A stretch of 46,735 nt of DNA from Candidatus Kerfeldbacteria bacterium (GCA_016182495.1 JACPGK010000033.1:1-46735); one strand, 5' to 3'. Positions 7,333-16,646 are shown, counted from the stretch's first letter. A program made the numbers and translations. Notes: generated from the letters alone by a model not told the origin.

Positions 7333-9891
7333 GTGTCGATTCATCGTTTTGCTGAATATACCAACCAAAGCACTCAAGCCGCTGCTAGCCAACTGCAGGG
7401 TAATCTAACGAGCGGCTTGAGTACTGGTCAGGTACAAGAACGCAGTCAACGTTACGGCGCTAATCGCTTACAAGAACACGTTGTTACTTGGTGGCAGATT
7501 TTGTTACGCCAATTTCGTTCGTCCTTCATTTATTTAATGGTGGGGGCCGGAGTCTTGGCCATAGCGTTAGGTGAAATCATCGATGGCGGCATGATTTTTT
7601 TGTTTATTCTGATTAATGCCGCACTAGGGTTTTATCAAGAATTTCATTCCGAAAAAACTTTTCAATTATTGAAGCACTTTATTAGCATAAAATCTAAAGT
7701 CCGGCGTAATGGATTAGAAGAATTTATTGATAGCGCGGCCATTACCGTTGGCGATATAGTGATTGTTGAATCGGGCGATGTATTACCGGCTGACGTTCGT
7801 TTTATCAAAACGCATGATTTGTTAATTGATGAATCGGTGCTTACTGGTGAAGCGGTGCCAGTAGACAAGATGACTGAAGCATTACCCGAGCAAGTGAATG
7901 AAATTTATCAAGCCAGCACCATTGGTTTTTCAGGAACCACGCTGGTGAGTGGTTGGGCTGAAGGCATTGTGCTGGCGATTGGTAATCAAACTATGCTGGG
8001 TGATATTGCTCAAGCCACCACTGAAACAACAAAAATTAGTGACTTTGAGCGCAATATCAAAAAATTCAGCAGTTTTATTCTGCGCTTAGTGATTATTACA
8101 TTAGGATTGGTCGTATTGTTGAATGTCCTCATTAAAGGCGATCGAGCCAACCTACCTGATCTAGCCATTTTTTCCATCACCCTGGTGGTGGGAGTAATTC
8201 CGGAAGCGTTACCAGTAGTTACTACCTTTTGTTTATCACGCGGAGCGTTGCGTTTAGCTAAGCGCAAAGTAGTGGTAAAACGTTTATCGGCCGTGGAAGA
8301 TTTAGGAAGCATTGAAATTTTATGCAGTGATAAAACTGGCACCCTAACAGAAAATAAAATGACCGTGGCTGACACTATGGCTGATGATGTCACTCAATTG
8401 GTGCAGTTGGCAGCTTTAGCCAACGCCGTTGTCACCGATACGCTGCATCGTTCAATTAATTCGTTTGATTTGGCCATTACGCAAAAAGCCGCCGCTCTCG
8501 GGCTAGTGGCTGATAGTAACCCGGCCGAACGGTTGAATGAAATTCCGTTTGATCCAAATCGGCGCTGTAATAGTGTGCTCATCAAACAAGCCAATACCAC
8601 TACCCTGATTGTGCGTGGTGCTCCGGAAGTAATTATGGCAGCCAGCCAGTTAGGGCACGAGCAGCAACAACGATTGCAGGCCTGGATCACTGCCCAAGGT
8701 AAGCAAGGCCGGCGCATACTAGCCATTGCTAGCAAAACCGGAGTTACTATCAATTATAATGTTGCTGAAGAGACTAGTGGTTTGCAATTCATTGGTTGTT
8801 TAGCCTTGGCTGATCCAATTAAAGCCAGCACCATTCATGCCATTCGCCGGGCTCGCCAATTAGGTGTTAGCATTAAAATATTAACCGGTGACAGTAAAGA
8901 AGTGGCTGGAGCAGTGGCTCATCAAGTGGGTTTAATTAAACAACCTGATGCAGTAATAACCGGAGCCGACTTTGCTCGGTTATCGCATGATGAGCAACTA
9001 CTCACAGCTAAACAGCATCACGTTTTTGCTCGACTATCTCCCGAGCAGAAATATCAGTTGATTAAACTGTATGAAACCAATCACGACGTTGGTTTTTTAG
9101 GCGATGGTATTAACGATGCCCCGGCTTTAAAAGCCGCTAATGTTGCTTTAGTGGTGCAAGGTGCCACCGATATTGCTCGCGAGGCAGCCGATATTATTTT
9201 GTTAGAGCAGAGTTTAGATACCATTATTACTGGTATTCAAGAAGGTCGAGGAGTGTTTACCAATACCATAAAATATATCAAAGCTACGCTAGCTTCGAAC
9301 TATGGTAATTTTTATTCGGTAGCGATTGCCTCCTTGTTTATTGATTTTTTACCAATGTTACCGTTGCAAATTTTGTTGGTGAATTTGTTATCGGATTTTC
9401 CGATGATTGCTATTGCTACCGATAGTGTTGATCAAGAAGAATTACGTCGGCCACGCAGTTATGATATCAAGGAGATTTTTTTACTGTGTACCATTTTAGG
9501 GGTCATTAGCACGTTGATTGATTTTGTGTTTTTTGTTTTATTTTATAAAATGGGCCCAGCCATACTGCAAACCAATTGGTTTATTGGTTCAATTTTAACG
9601 GAATTGGTCTTTATTTTTTCTATTCGCACCCATCGGTTTTTCTTACGTTCTCGTCGCCCATCAGGCAGTTTAATTGCGTTATCATTGGCCGGTGTTATTG
9701 GTACCATTGTTATTCCATTTACTGCTCTTGGTCAGTCGTTGTTTCATTTTGTTACTCCTAGCTGGAATCATTTGATGATTATCTTTACTATTGTGGCGGT
9801 GTATTTTGTTTTAACCGAACTAGTAAAATTTTTATATTACTCTCATTTGGGCAATTCAAATTATGGCACGGCTATTACACCTCGATCATAA
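7333..9891 (+). CDS. Cation-transporting P-type ATPase (P2/P3-like)
   Basis: CSDKTGTLTEN phosphorylation motif, LTGEAVP, GDGINDAPALK, GVIPEALP; GTG start. Confidence 0.92.
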   Translation: MSIHRFAEYTNQSTQAAASQLQGNLTSGLSTGQVQERSQRYGANRLQEHVVTWWQILLRQFRSSFIYLMVGAGVLAIALGEIIDGGMIFLFILINAALGFYQEFHSEKTFQLLKHFISIKSKVRRNGLEEFIDSAAITVGDIVIVESGDVLPADVRFIKTHDLLIDESVLTGEAVPVDKMTEALPEQVNEIYQASTIGFSGTTLVSGWAEGIVLAIGNQTMLGDIAQATTETTKISDFERNIKKFSSFILRLVIITLGLVVLLNVLIKGDRANLPDLAIFSITLVVGVIPEALPVVTTFCLSRGALRLAKRKVVVKRLSAVEDLGSIEILCSDKTGTLTENKMTVADTMADDVTQLVQLAALANAVVTDTLHRSINSFDLAITQKAAALGLVADSNPAERLNEIPFDPNRRCNSVLIKQANTTTLIVRGAPEVIMAASQLGHEQQQRLQAWITAQGKQGRRILAIASKTGVTINYNVAEETSGLQFIGCLALADPIKASTIHAIRRARQLGVSIKILTGDSKEVAGAVAHQVGLIKQPDAVITGADFARLSHDEQLLTAKQHHVFARLSPEQKYQLIKLYETNHDVGFLGDGINDAPALKAANVALVVQGATDIAREAADIILLEQSLDTIITGIQEGRGVFTNTIKYIKATLASNYGNFYSVAIASLFIDFLPMLPLQILLVNLLSDFPMIAIATDSVDQEELRRPRSYDIKEIFLLCTILGVISTLIDFVFFVLFYKMGPAILQTNWFIGSILTELVFIFSIRTHRFFLRSRRPSGSLIALSLAGVIGTIVIPFTALGQSLFHFVTPSWNHLMIIFTIVAVYFVLTELVKFLYYSHLGNSNYGTAITPRS

Positions 9892-10891
9892 AAAAAGTCA
9901 TCATAGTGTTAGCACCGATATTTCCGCCTACCAATATAATGCTGACCATTTTTCAAAGCACCAGGGTCTGGCCGCTCATCGTTTAGCTGATTTACAACAG
10001 CGCACTGGTGTACTGTGGCTCACCGTCACCGGCAGCTGTACACCCGAATTACTACAAACCGTTAGCACGTTGTATCAGTTGCATCCCTTGGTGCAAGAGG
10101 GAATTCGTACCCCAGAACAACGCCCCCGTACTCAAAACTTTGGTGAATACATTTATATTAGTTTTTATATTCCTAGTTACCGCCAGTCCAACCACACCAT
10201 CGATATGCATCACGCCGTTATTATTTTAGGGAGTGATTATGTGTTGACCTTTGTGGAACAGCCCACTGCCATTATGGAGCAAATTCAAGGCTTGATTGAA
10301 CAGGCCAACAGCCAATTACGTCGACAAGGAGCCGATTATTTAACCTACACGATTTTGGATCACGTGGTGGATCAGTATTTTGATATTCTTGATGCTTGGT
10401 CTGGATTGGTTGAAACGTTTGAAGGTAAAGTGGTTACTGAACCAAAGCCCACTACATTGCAACAGGTGAATGCCTTACGTCGTGAGATGATTATTTTTCG
10501 CAAATCAGTTTGGCCATTACGCGAAGCTATCGCCGATTTAGAACGCGACGACTCAAATTTAATTCAGTCTAGCACCCGTCTACATCTGCGCGATGTGCAT
10601 GATCATGTGTATCAAGTGATTGATACTATTCAAACATTTTGGGATATTATGTCGGGTCTGGCTGAAGTGTATTTATCGAGTGTCAGTAATCGTTTGAATG
10701 AGATTATGAAAGTACTAACAGCCATTTCGACTATTTTTATTCCACTGACGTTTATTGCCGGAGTGTACGGCATGAATTTTAAATATATGCCAGAACTCAA
10801 TTGGCACTGGGGCTATTTTGTGGTCATCAGCCTGATGCTAGTGGTTGGCGGAGGATTAGCCGTGTACTTCCGTAATCGTAAGTGGTTATAA
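9863..10891 (+). CDS. corA: CorA-family divalent cation transporter
   Basis: C-terminal TM pair with GMNF signature (YGMNFKYMPEL); overlaps the ATPase gene by 29 nt. Confidence 0.9.
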   Translation: MARLLHLDHKKSHHSVSTDISAYQYNADHFSKHQGLAAHRLADLQQRTGVLWLTVTGSCTPELLQTVSTLYQLHPLVQEGIRTPEQRPRTQNFGEYIYISFYIPSYRQSNHTIDMHHAVIILGSDYVLTFVEQPTAIMEQIQGLIEQANSQLRRQGADYLTYTILDHVVDQYFDILDAWSGLVETFEGKVVTEPKPTTLQQVNALRREMIIFRKSVWPLREAIADLERDDSNLIQSSTRLHLRDVHDHVYQVIDTIQTFWDIMSGLAEVYLSSVSNRLNEIMKVLTAISTIFIPLTFIAGVYGMNFKYMPELNWHWGYFVVISLMLVVGGGLAVYFRNRKWL

Positions 10892-10947
10892 TTATCCACA
10901 TCTACTACAGTTGATAGTATTTGCCAGGGTTGTATAATGCAATCACT

Positions 10948-12168
10948 ATGACACAATTTACCAAATCAGCTTGGTTAGGGGCCTTGTTTGGCCTTTTAGC
11001 CGGTGGTAGTATCACCGTTATTTTAATCGCTGGGTGTATTGGGTTGGTTATGTTCAAACCGACTTTGCTTACGCAAGCACTTCAATTACCTACTACAGTA
11101 ACCACTAACTCGAGTGGTGCAGCTACTATTTTACCAGCTAACGAAGAAAATTTAGTGGTTCAAACCGTTAAACAGGTTAAGCCAGCGGTGGTTTCAATTG
11201 TGGCTACAGCCGATGTACCGGTGTTTGAGCAGTACTACGAACAATTTGATCCGTTTGGACTACAATTTCCACAATACCGACAAAAGGGCACAGAAAAACA
11301 AGAAATTAGCAGCGGCTCTGGTTTTATTGTGTCGGCTGATGGATATGTTGTCACCAATAAACACGTGGTTGAGAATGATCAGGCCGATTACACTGTATTT
11401 TTAAATGATGCTCAAAAGTATCCGGCTACTGTAGTGGCGCGTGATCCGGCTAATGATATTGCCATTCTTAAAATTGAGGCAACTGATTTACCGTATCTTG
11501 AATTTGGCAACTCGGATGACTTGCAGGTTGGGCAAACTACTATTGCTATAGGCAATGCTTTGGGTGAGTTTAGTAATTCGGTATCTGTTGGGGTGATTTC
11601 TGGATTATCACGTTCCATTGTGGCTGGTGATGGTTTTGGTGCCACCGAGCAACTTGAAGGAGTTATTCAAACGGATGCCGCTATTAATCAAGGCAATTCT
11701 GGCGGGCCGTTATTAAATTCGCAGGGCCAGGTGATTGGCGTAAACGTGGCTATGGCTTTAGGCAGTGCTGAAAATATTGGTTTTGCTTTACCAGCCAATT
11801 TAGTGCAAACAGTAGTTGAATCAGTCAAGACCACCGGTACAATAGTGCGACCATATTTAGGAGTACGTTATATTGCCGTGACTCCAGCATTACAAGAAAA
11901 AAATAGTTTAACGGTTGATTACGGTGCCTTAGTATTACGTGGCCAAGAACCCGGTGATTTAGCAGTGATTCCCGGATCACCAGCTGATAAAGCCGGCATT
12001 GAAGAGAATGATATTATTTTAGAAGTTGATGGGCAAAAATTAACTGATGAAGTGCAGTTAGCTAGTGTGGTGGCTAAAAAACAAGTTGGTGACACATTGC
12101 AGTTGAAAATTTTACACGACGGCGCAGAACAAACTGTAACGGTTACTTTGGAACAACGTGGCGAATGA
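10948..12168 (+). CDS. HtrA/DegP-like trypsin-type serine protease with PDZ domain
   Basis: NKHVVEN, DIAILKIEA, GNSGGPLLN catalytic motifs plus PDZ; start placed at ATG after TATAAT 10933-10938. Confidence 0.9.
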   Translation: MTQFTKSAWLGALFGLLAGGSITVILIAGCIGLVMFKPTLLTQALQLPTTVTTNSSGAATILPANEENLVVQTVKQVKPAVVSIVATADVPVFEQYYEQFDPFGLQFPQYRQKGTEKQEISSGSGFIVSADGYVVTNKHVVENDQADYTVFLNDAQKYPATVVARDPANDIAILKIEATDLPYLEFGNSDDLQVGQTTIAIGNALGEFSNSVSVGVISGLSRSIVAGDGFGATEQLEGVIQTDAAINQGNSGGPLLNSQGQVIGVNVAMALGSAENIGFALPANLVQTVVESVKTTGTIVRPYLGVRYIAVTPALQEKNSLTVDYGALVLRGQEPGDLAVIPGSPADKAGIEENDIILEVDGQKLTDEVQLASVVAKKQVGDTLQLKILHDGAEQTVTVTLEQRGE

Positions 12169-12204
12169 ATCGTACCGCTATCCTTGCTTGGGCTAATGAG
12201 CCGC

Positions 12205-12222
12205 AGTATACTATAGTATACT
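12205..12222. promoter_or_regulatory. Perfect 18-bp palindrome AGTATACTATAGTATACT containing opposed TATACT boxes
   Basis: Read directly; upstream of the 12249 gene. Confidence 0.6.
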
Positions 12223-12248
12223 TAATAGCTTAATTAATACTTTGTTTT

Positions 12249-13292
12249 ATGCCCACTGTTATTACAACATCACGCCATTGGATCATGGTTAGTTTAATAG
12301 CCATAATGATTGCTGCTGCTGTTACTGTTACTATGGCTTCAGCCAATAATGATAACGACTCCATGCCCAATGATCACGATAATGATGGCTTAATTGATAG
12401 TGAAGACGTTGATGATGATGGTGATACCTATCCTGATTGCGTAGAGAAAGGTAAGTATGTGTTAGATGGCGATAACGATGGCCTGCGTGATGACAAGGAT
12501 GAAGAGTTGGATGATAGTGATTTGGATACTACTGATCGAGATGCTGATAGTATTCCCGATGAGCTAGAACGTGGCAAATTTCGACGCAATCACGATAATG
12601 ATGGCAAAAAAGATGCTCCTGATTTAGATGATGACAATGATGCCATTGGTGATAAAGATGAAACTACTGTCAATAAGCTAAACCATGATAACGACAGCCA
12701 GAAGGATAAAAAAGATAGTGACGATGATAATGATGGAATCATGGATTATGACGAGGCTAGTTGTCACGCTCATTATGATCATGACAATGATGATGACACC
12801 GATAAACATGATGACGATGATGATAATGATGGTATACTAGATGATAGTGATGAGCATGATTTTGATCATGATAACGATGGCAGTGATGATGTAGACGATA
12901 GTGATGATGATAATGATGATATCGACGATAGCGAAGATGAACATATGAATGATAACGATAATGACGGAATAGATGATGATGAAGATAACAATGATGACGA
13001 TACTGATGAAGAAGATACTGATGAAGACGACGAAGACGAACCAGAAACAGTAGATATTAGTATTGATAATTTTGCCTTCTCACCTGAAGAAATCACCGTG
13101 AATGTTGGCGATACAGTAGTATGGACCAATAACGACTCATCGAGTCATACAGCTTCCGAAGAGAATGGCCTATTTAATACCGGTACCTTAAATCCGGGTG
13201 AATCTGAAGGCATTGTTATGACTACCGCTGGCAGTTTTGATTATTTTTGTGCCTTCCATCCATCAATGCAAGGTACAGTAGTGGTAGAGTAG
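12249..13292 (+). CDS. Secreted Asp-rich (Ca-binding type-3-repeat-like) protein with C-terminal type-1 copper cupredoxin domain
   Basis: Dense D/N/E repeats (DNDNDGIDDDED) then ITVNVGDTVVWTNNDSSSHTAS...YFCAFHPSMQGTVVVE with Cys-x2-His-x2-Met. Confidence 0.85.
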   Translation: MPTVITTSRHWIMVSLIAIMIAAAVTVTMASANNDNDSMPNDHDNDGLIDSEDVDDDGDTYPDCVEKGKYVLDGDNDGLRDDKDEELDDSDLDTTDRDADSIPDELERGKFRRNHDNDGKKDAPDLDDDNDAIGDKDETTVNKLNHDNDSQKDKKDSDDDNDGIMDYDEASCHAHYDHDNDDDTDKHDDDDDNDGILDDSDEHDFDHDNDGSDDVDDSDDDNDDIDDSEDEHMNDNDNDGIDDDEDNNDDDTDEEDTDEDDEDEPETVDISIDNFAFSPEEITVNVGDTVVWTNNDSSSHTASEENGLFNTGTLNPGESEGIVMTTAGSFDYFCAFHPSMQGTVVVE

Positions 13293-13395
13293 TTTTCCAC
13301 AATACCATCAGCTGATATTCCAAAAATAAGCCAAATAGTGTATACTGCACACCGATCTCAATAATTAAACTAATTACTATTAAGCATTTGTATCT

Positions 13396-13680
13396 ATGGG
13401 AAAACCAATGACCAAAAGCCAATTTGTTGCCATGTTGGCTGATAAAGCCGGTTTAAGTAAAAAAGAGGTTGCCACCATGTGGGAAATGTTGGTGGCTGCT
13501 GTATATAAGCACACCAAAGAAGACGGTGAAGTGACCTTGCCTGGTATTGGTAAATTGCAAAAGAAGCATCGATCTGCGCGAATGGGTCGTAATCCTGCCA
13601 CTGGTCAGCAAATTCAAATTCCAGCCAAAACTGTGTTGAAATTTCGAGTGGCCAAATCAGCTAAAGACGCTATTCTGTAA
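13396..13680 (+). CDS. HU/IHF-family DNA-binding protein
   Basis: MTKSQFVAMLADKAGLSKKEV...GEVTLPGIGKL...RMGRNPATGQQIQIPAKTVLKFR. Confidence 0.92.
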   Translation: MGKPMTKSQFVAMLADKAGLSKKEVATMWEMLVAAVYKHTKEDGEVTLPGIGKLQKKHRSARMGRNPATGQQIQIPAKTVLKFRVAKSAKDAIL

Positions 13681-13708
13681 TATTTTTATTGTCTAAGAAA
13701 ATGTAGGG

Positions 13709-13748
13709 AACAGTAGGTACGTGCCGCGACACATACCTACTGTTTTAA
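13709..13748 (+). terminator. Rho-independent terminator after HU gene
   Basis: AACAGTAGGTA (13709-13719) / TACCTACTGTT (13734-13744) perfect arms followed by T-rich tract. Confidence 0.85.
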
Positions 13749-13777
13749 TTTACAGATTGTCATCAACTCTGTATACT
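13749..13777 (+). promoter_or_regulatory. Promoter TTTACA-N17-TATACT
   Basis: TATACT 13772-13777, ATG at 13785 (7 nt gap). Confidence 0.65.
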
Positions 13778-13784
13778 GTGGTAT

Positions 13785-14234
13785 ATGCATAAACTATTAT
13801 CAATCAGTGCAACGGCGATAGCCACCCTGGCATTATTAGGTGCTGGCTGCACTAGTGGTACTACCACAACCAATACAGCTGCCACAAATATCGCACCAAC
13901 TACCACTACTACCAATACTGCTACCACCACAACTACCATTACCAATACTGTCACTGCTGCTACTAAAACCTTTGATATTAGCGCTAGTCAATTTACCTTC
14001 GAACCCAGTACTATTACTGTGAATACCGATGATACGGTAGTGTTAAATATTACCAGTCAAGATGTACCCCATGGCTTTAGCTTACCCGATTTTGGAGTGA
14101 GTGAAACTTTAACTCCTGGCAAAACTACCACTGTCGAATTTGTGGCTGATAAAGCCGGCACCTATTCCTTTAGCTGCTCGGTGGTATGTGGCAGTGGTCA
14201 CGCCACTATGAAAGGTACTTTAGTAGTGGAATAA
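13785..14234 (+). CDS. Lipoprotein with CuA-type (COX2-like) cupredoxin domain
   Basis: Lipobox LLGAGC, Thr-rich linker, then cupredoxin with C-SVV-C-GSG-H-AT-M (CxxxCxxxHxxM). Confidence 0.8.
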   Translation: MHKLLSISATAIATLALLGAGCTSGTTTTNTAATNIAPTTTTTNTATTTTTITNTVTAATKTFDISASQFTFEPSTITVNTDDTVVLNITSQDVPHGFSLPDFGVSETLTPGKTTTVEFVADKAGTYSFSCSVVCGSGHATMKGTLVVE

Positions 14235-14247
14235 TTTTATTATATCT

Positions 14248-14829
14248 ATGCGTATTTCTTTTCAAATTGGCGTCACATTAGTTGCAGTCATAGTATTGGC
14301 TGGGGCCGGCTGTATTGACGGATCAAATTCTAAAACGAATGCTCCAACCAGAACTAATCCCACAAACGCTACTAGTCAATCAACCCCAAAAACGTATCAA
14401 ATTAGCGAGGCTGCTTCAGCGGGTGATATTGTGCATACAATTACTTCGGTAGAGGCGCTTGATACCATTCCATCATCATACACTTTACCGGAGTGGGAAA
14501 TTATCGCCGAAGAATTACCAGCTGACGAAGGTTTTCAGTGGCTACACATTAAAGGAGAAGTGACTAATAATACCAAAGAATCGCAATCGGTTGATTCAAC
14601 TAATGTCTATGTGATGGATGCTGATGGTAATAAATTTGATGTCTCCACCGATACCACCATTTATGTGCCAGATGATGCTTCGCCGGTGTATATCAGCGTG
14701 CAACCTACCCAAACCATTGAATGGGAAGGCTATTTTATGGTGCCACAACAGGCCGAAGGATTAGTATTCGTAGGCAATGATTTATCATTTTTACCCGAAG
14801 CCGAAGTACAGGTAGATTTAGAATTGTAA
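14248..14829 (+). CDS. DUF4352-like lipoprotein
   Basis: Lipobox VLAGAGC; beta-rich region with FQWLHIKGEVTNNTKESQSVDSTNVYVMDADGNKF. Confidence 0.6.
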   Translation: MRISFQIGVTLVAVIVLAGAGCIDGSNSKTNAPTRTNPTNATSQSTPKTYQISEAASAGDIVHTITSVEALDTIPSSYTLPEWEIIAEELPADEGFQWLHIKGEVTNNTKESQSVDSTNVYVMDADGNKFDVSTDTTIYVPDDASPVYISVQPTQTIEWEGYFMVPQQAEGLVFVGNDLSFLPEAEVQVDLEL

Positions 14830-14848
14830 TATTGAATAACAGAACGTT

Positions 14849-15628
14849 TTATTCATCGGTTGCTGGGTCATCTTCTTCAGTATCATCTGTCTCATTGTCT
14901 GTCACGGTCCCTACCACTACCTGACCGGTAGTATCTTCTGGTAAATCAAACATGGCATTAGCCGTTTTAATCAATTGGTTACTGACAGTGGTTTGATCAC
15001 AGCTATCAAGTTCAGCAAAGGTTTCGTTTACGGTAATCACTGGGCCATCGGCCGTATATTGAACTTGGCGTAGATACAGTCCAGCTGGAATACTAGAACT
15101 ATAGCCGGCTTCGTCAGTGGTGGGGCCATGCATCACTTCTAAAATAACCTGACCATAAAAATCTTCCGCTGGTTCAATATCACGTTCTACCGGATATACT
15201 TCGCCACAATCCGTTCCAGCTTTGGTAAAGTACAATGTCACAGTTTCTTTAGTGTCATCAGTGTTCGTATTGTCATCGCTGTTGTTGTTTTCATTACTGT
15301 TGGTTGGCTCCACTAAACCCGGATCAGTATTAGCATTGCTATTATCGTTAACAGTATTGTTAGCATTGTTCGTAGTAGTATTAGTATTGGCGGTGTTTGT
15401 ACTATTGGTAGTTTGTTTTTTATTTTTCTTTTTGTCGCCAGTTACGGTAGTGTTAGCCGAGTTGGTGGTTGATTTGTTGGTTGGCGACGTGGTCGGTTTA
15501 GCGAGCAAATAGATAAACCAACTAATCAGCAGTACCAAACCAATAATAATAAGCGTTAGCACTATATATACTGGCTTACGTTCTGGTTGAGAGCCGTTTG
15601 AGCGGCGTTGGGGGGTAGTAGTTTTCAT
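14849..15628 (-). CDS. Membrane-anchored GerMN-domain protein
   Basis: N-terminal TM, N/T-rich linker, GerMN-like VTLYFTKAGTDCGEVYPVERDIEPAEDFYGQVILEVMHGPTTDEAGYSSSIP. Confidence 0.75.
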   Translation of the reverse strand: MKTTTPQRRSNGSQPERKPVYIVLTLIIIGLVLLISWFIYLLAKPTTSPTNKSTTNSANTTVTGDKKKNKKQTTNSTNTANTNTTTNNANNTVNDNSNANTDPGLVEPTNSNENNNSDDNTNTDDTKETVTLYFTKAGTDCGEVYPVERDIEPAEDFYGQVILEVMHGPTTDEAGYSSSIPAGLYLRQVQYTADGPVITVNETFAELDSCDQTTVSNQLIKTANAMFDLPEDTTGQVVVGTVTDNETDDTEEDDPATDE

Positions 15629-15634
15629 AATATT

Positions 15635-15660
15635 AGTATACCCGAGGTGTATGGTATACT
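15635..15660. promoter_or_regulatory. Divergent back-to-back promoters (AGTATA ... TATACT)
   Basis: Minus-strand TATACT at 15635-15640, 6 nt before ATG of the GerMN gene; plus-strand TATACT at 15655-15660, 7 nt before ATG 15668. Confidence 0.6.
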
Positions 15661-15667
15661 ACAAGCT

Positions 15668-16399
15668 ATGACTCATGTATATTGGGTAATGATCAGTTTG
15701 TTAGTCGTTGTTGCTAGTAGTGGAATTGGTTGTACTACTCCTGATATGAACAAGCTAGCAACTACCAACGGTGCTGATTTTGATTGGTTGAATGAAACAA
15801 CTAACCTGGCAGCTGAATTGGATCAAACGGAAAAAACAACTACGATTAGTGCTATTTTACAAAATCAAATTCAGCAAGTAGCCGCTCAACCGATATATTA
15901 TCCCATAGCTGAATACCAAACCAAGCGTACTAAAAAAGTGTTTGGTCAGTATATAACTGCGAATAGTGGCGATCGTTTCCAAGGCTACCATACTGGCGAC
16001 GATATTGAAGTGGCTGATACCACAGTTGTTCTACCGGTATATGCTGTAACAGCTGCAACAATCGTGCGTAAACAAGTTGTGTCGGGATATGGCGGAGTAT
16101 TAATAGTTGAATTTAAGTGGAACGATACTTTGTATCATGCCTTATACGGACACCTCGACATTGCTTCGGTGCAGTGGCAACCTGGTGATACCGTGACCGC
16201 CGGGCAACGTTTAGGCGAATTAGGCGATCATGAATCTTCAGAAACTGATGGTGAACGCAAACATTTACATTTTGGACTGTATCAATTTACCGGAGCAGAG
16301 TTATTTGCTGGGTATGTACCAACAGAGGCTGAATTAACGGCCTGGCAGAATCCAGCTGATTTTTTCGAAAGTTATCAGGCCCTCACCCCAAGCAGTTGA
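15668..16399 (+). CDS. M23-family metallopeptidase (LytM-like) lipoprotein
   Basis: GYHTGDDIEVADT and HLHFGLY zinc-site motifs; lipobox-like SSGIGC. Confidence 0.85.
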   Translation: MTHVYWVMISLLVVVASSGIGCTTPDMNKLATTNGADFDWLNETTNLAAELDQTEKTTTISAILQNQIQQVAAQPIYYPIAEYQTKRTKKVFGQYITANSGDRFQGYHTGDDIEVADTTVVLPVYAVTAATIVRKQVVSGYGGVLIVEFKWNDTLYHALYGHLDIASVQWQPGDTVTAGQRLGELGDHESSETDGERKHLHFGLYQFTGAELFAGYVPTEAELTAWQNPADFFESYQALTPSS

Positions 16400-16423
16400 C
16401 AGAAAAAAATGAAGCGGTACACT
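16396..16423 (+). promoter_or_regulatory. Promoter TTGACA-N16-TACACT for the riboswitch transcript
   Basis: TTGACA 16396-16401 overlapping the M23 stop codon; TACACT 16418-16423. Confidence 0.6.
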
Positions 16424-16429
16424 ACCCTA

Positions 16430-16560
16430 GTACCTTTAACAATTCAGCAGGGGAACACCGGTTAAAATCCGGGGCTGTGCCGCAACTGTACATTTTGAGC
16501 AAACCTAGTGCATTGACTAGGCTCAAGATAAGCCAGATTACCTGCTTTTAAGTCACTTTT
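16430..16560 (+). ncRNA. Cobalamin (AdoCbl/B12) riboswitch aptamer
   Basis: GCAGGGGAACACCGGTTAAAATCCGGGGCTGTGCCGCAACTGTA ... AAGCCAGATTACCTGC matches the conserved cobalamin riboswitch core and B12 box. Confidence 0.93.
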
Positions 16561-16618
16561 TAATCCTCGAGCAAGGGGTAGTGGCACGTGATTCTTTAGC
16601 GATTACGTTGACCTATTC

Positions 16619-16642
16619 ACCCTGCTCATTAGCAGGTTTTTT
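16619..16642 (+). terminator. Riboswitch expression-platform intrinsic terminator
   Basis: CCTGCT (16621-16626) catt AGCAGG (16631-16636) TTTTTT (16637-16642), 4 nt before ATG 16647. Confidence 0.85.
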
Positions 16643-16646
16643 ATTT

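Noticed and set aside
7333-9891. Considered a dedicated copper-exporting P1B ATPase given nearby copper proteins
   Set aside because: No CPC motif or heavy-metal-binding N-terminus; PEALP motif and layout fit P2/P3-type pumps
12866-13129. Minus-strand Ser-rich ORF (SSSSSVSSSS...)
   Set aside because: Antisense read-through of the GAT-rich Asp repeat region; low complexity artefact
13870-13965. ACC/ACT-rich tract considered as a microsatellite phase-variation site
   Set aside because: Imperfect repeats encoding a Thr linker; irregular units, so no clear slippage tract
15222-15512. Plus-strand Leu/Val-rich ORF
   Set aside because: Antisense of the N/T-rich GerMN linker; hydrophobic composition is a codon artefact
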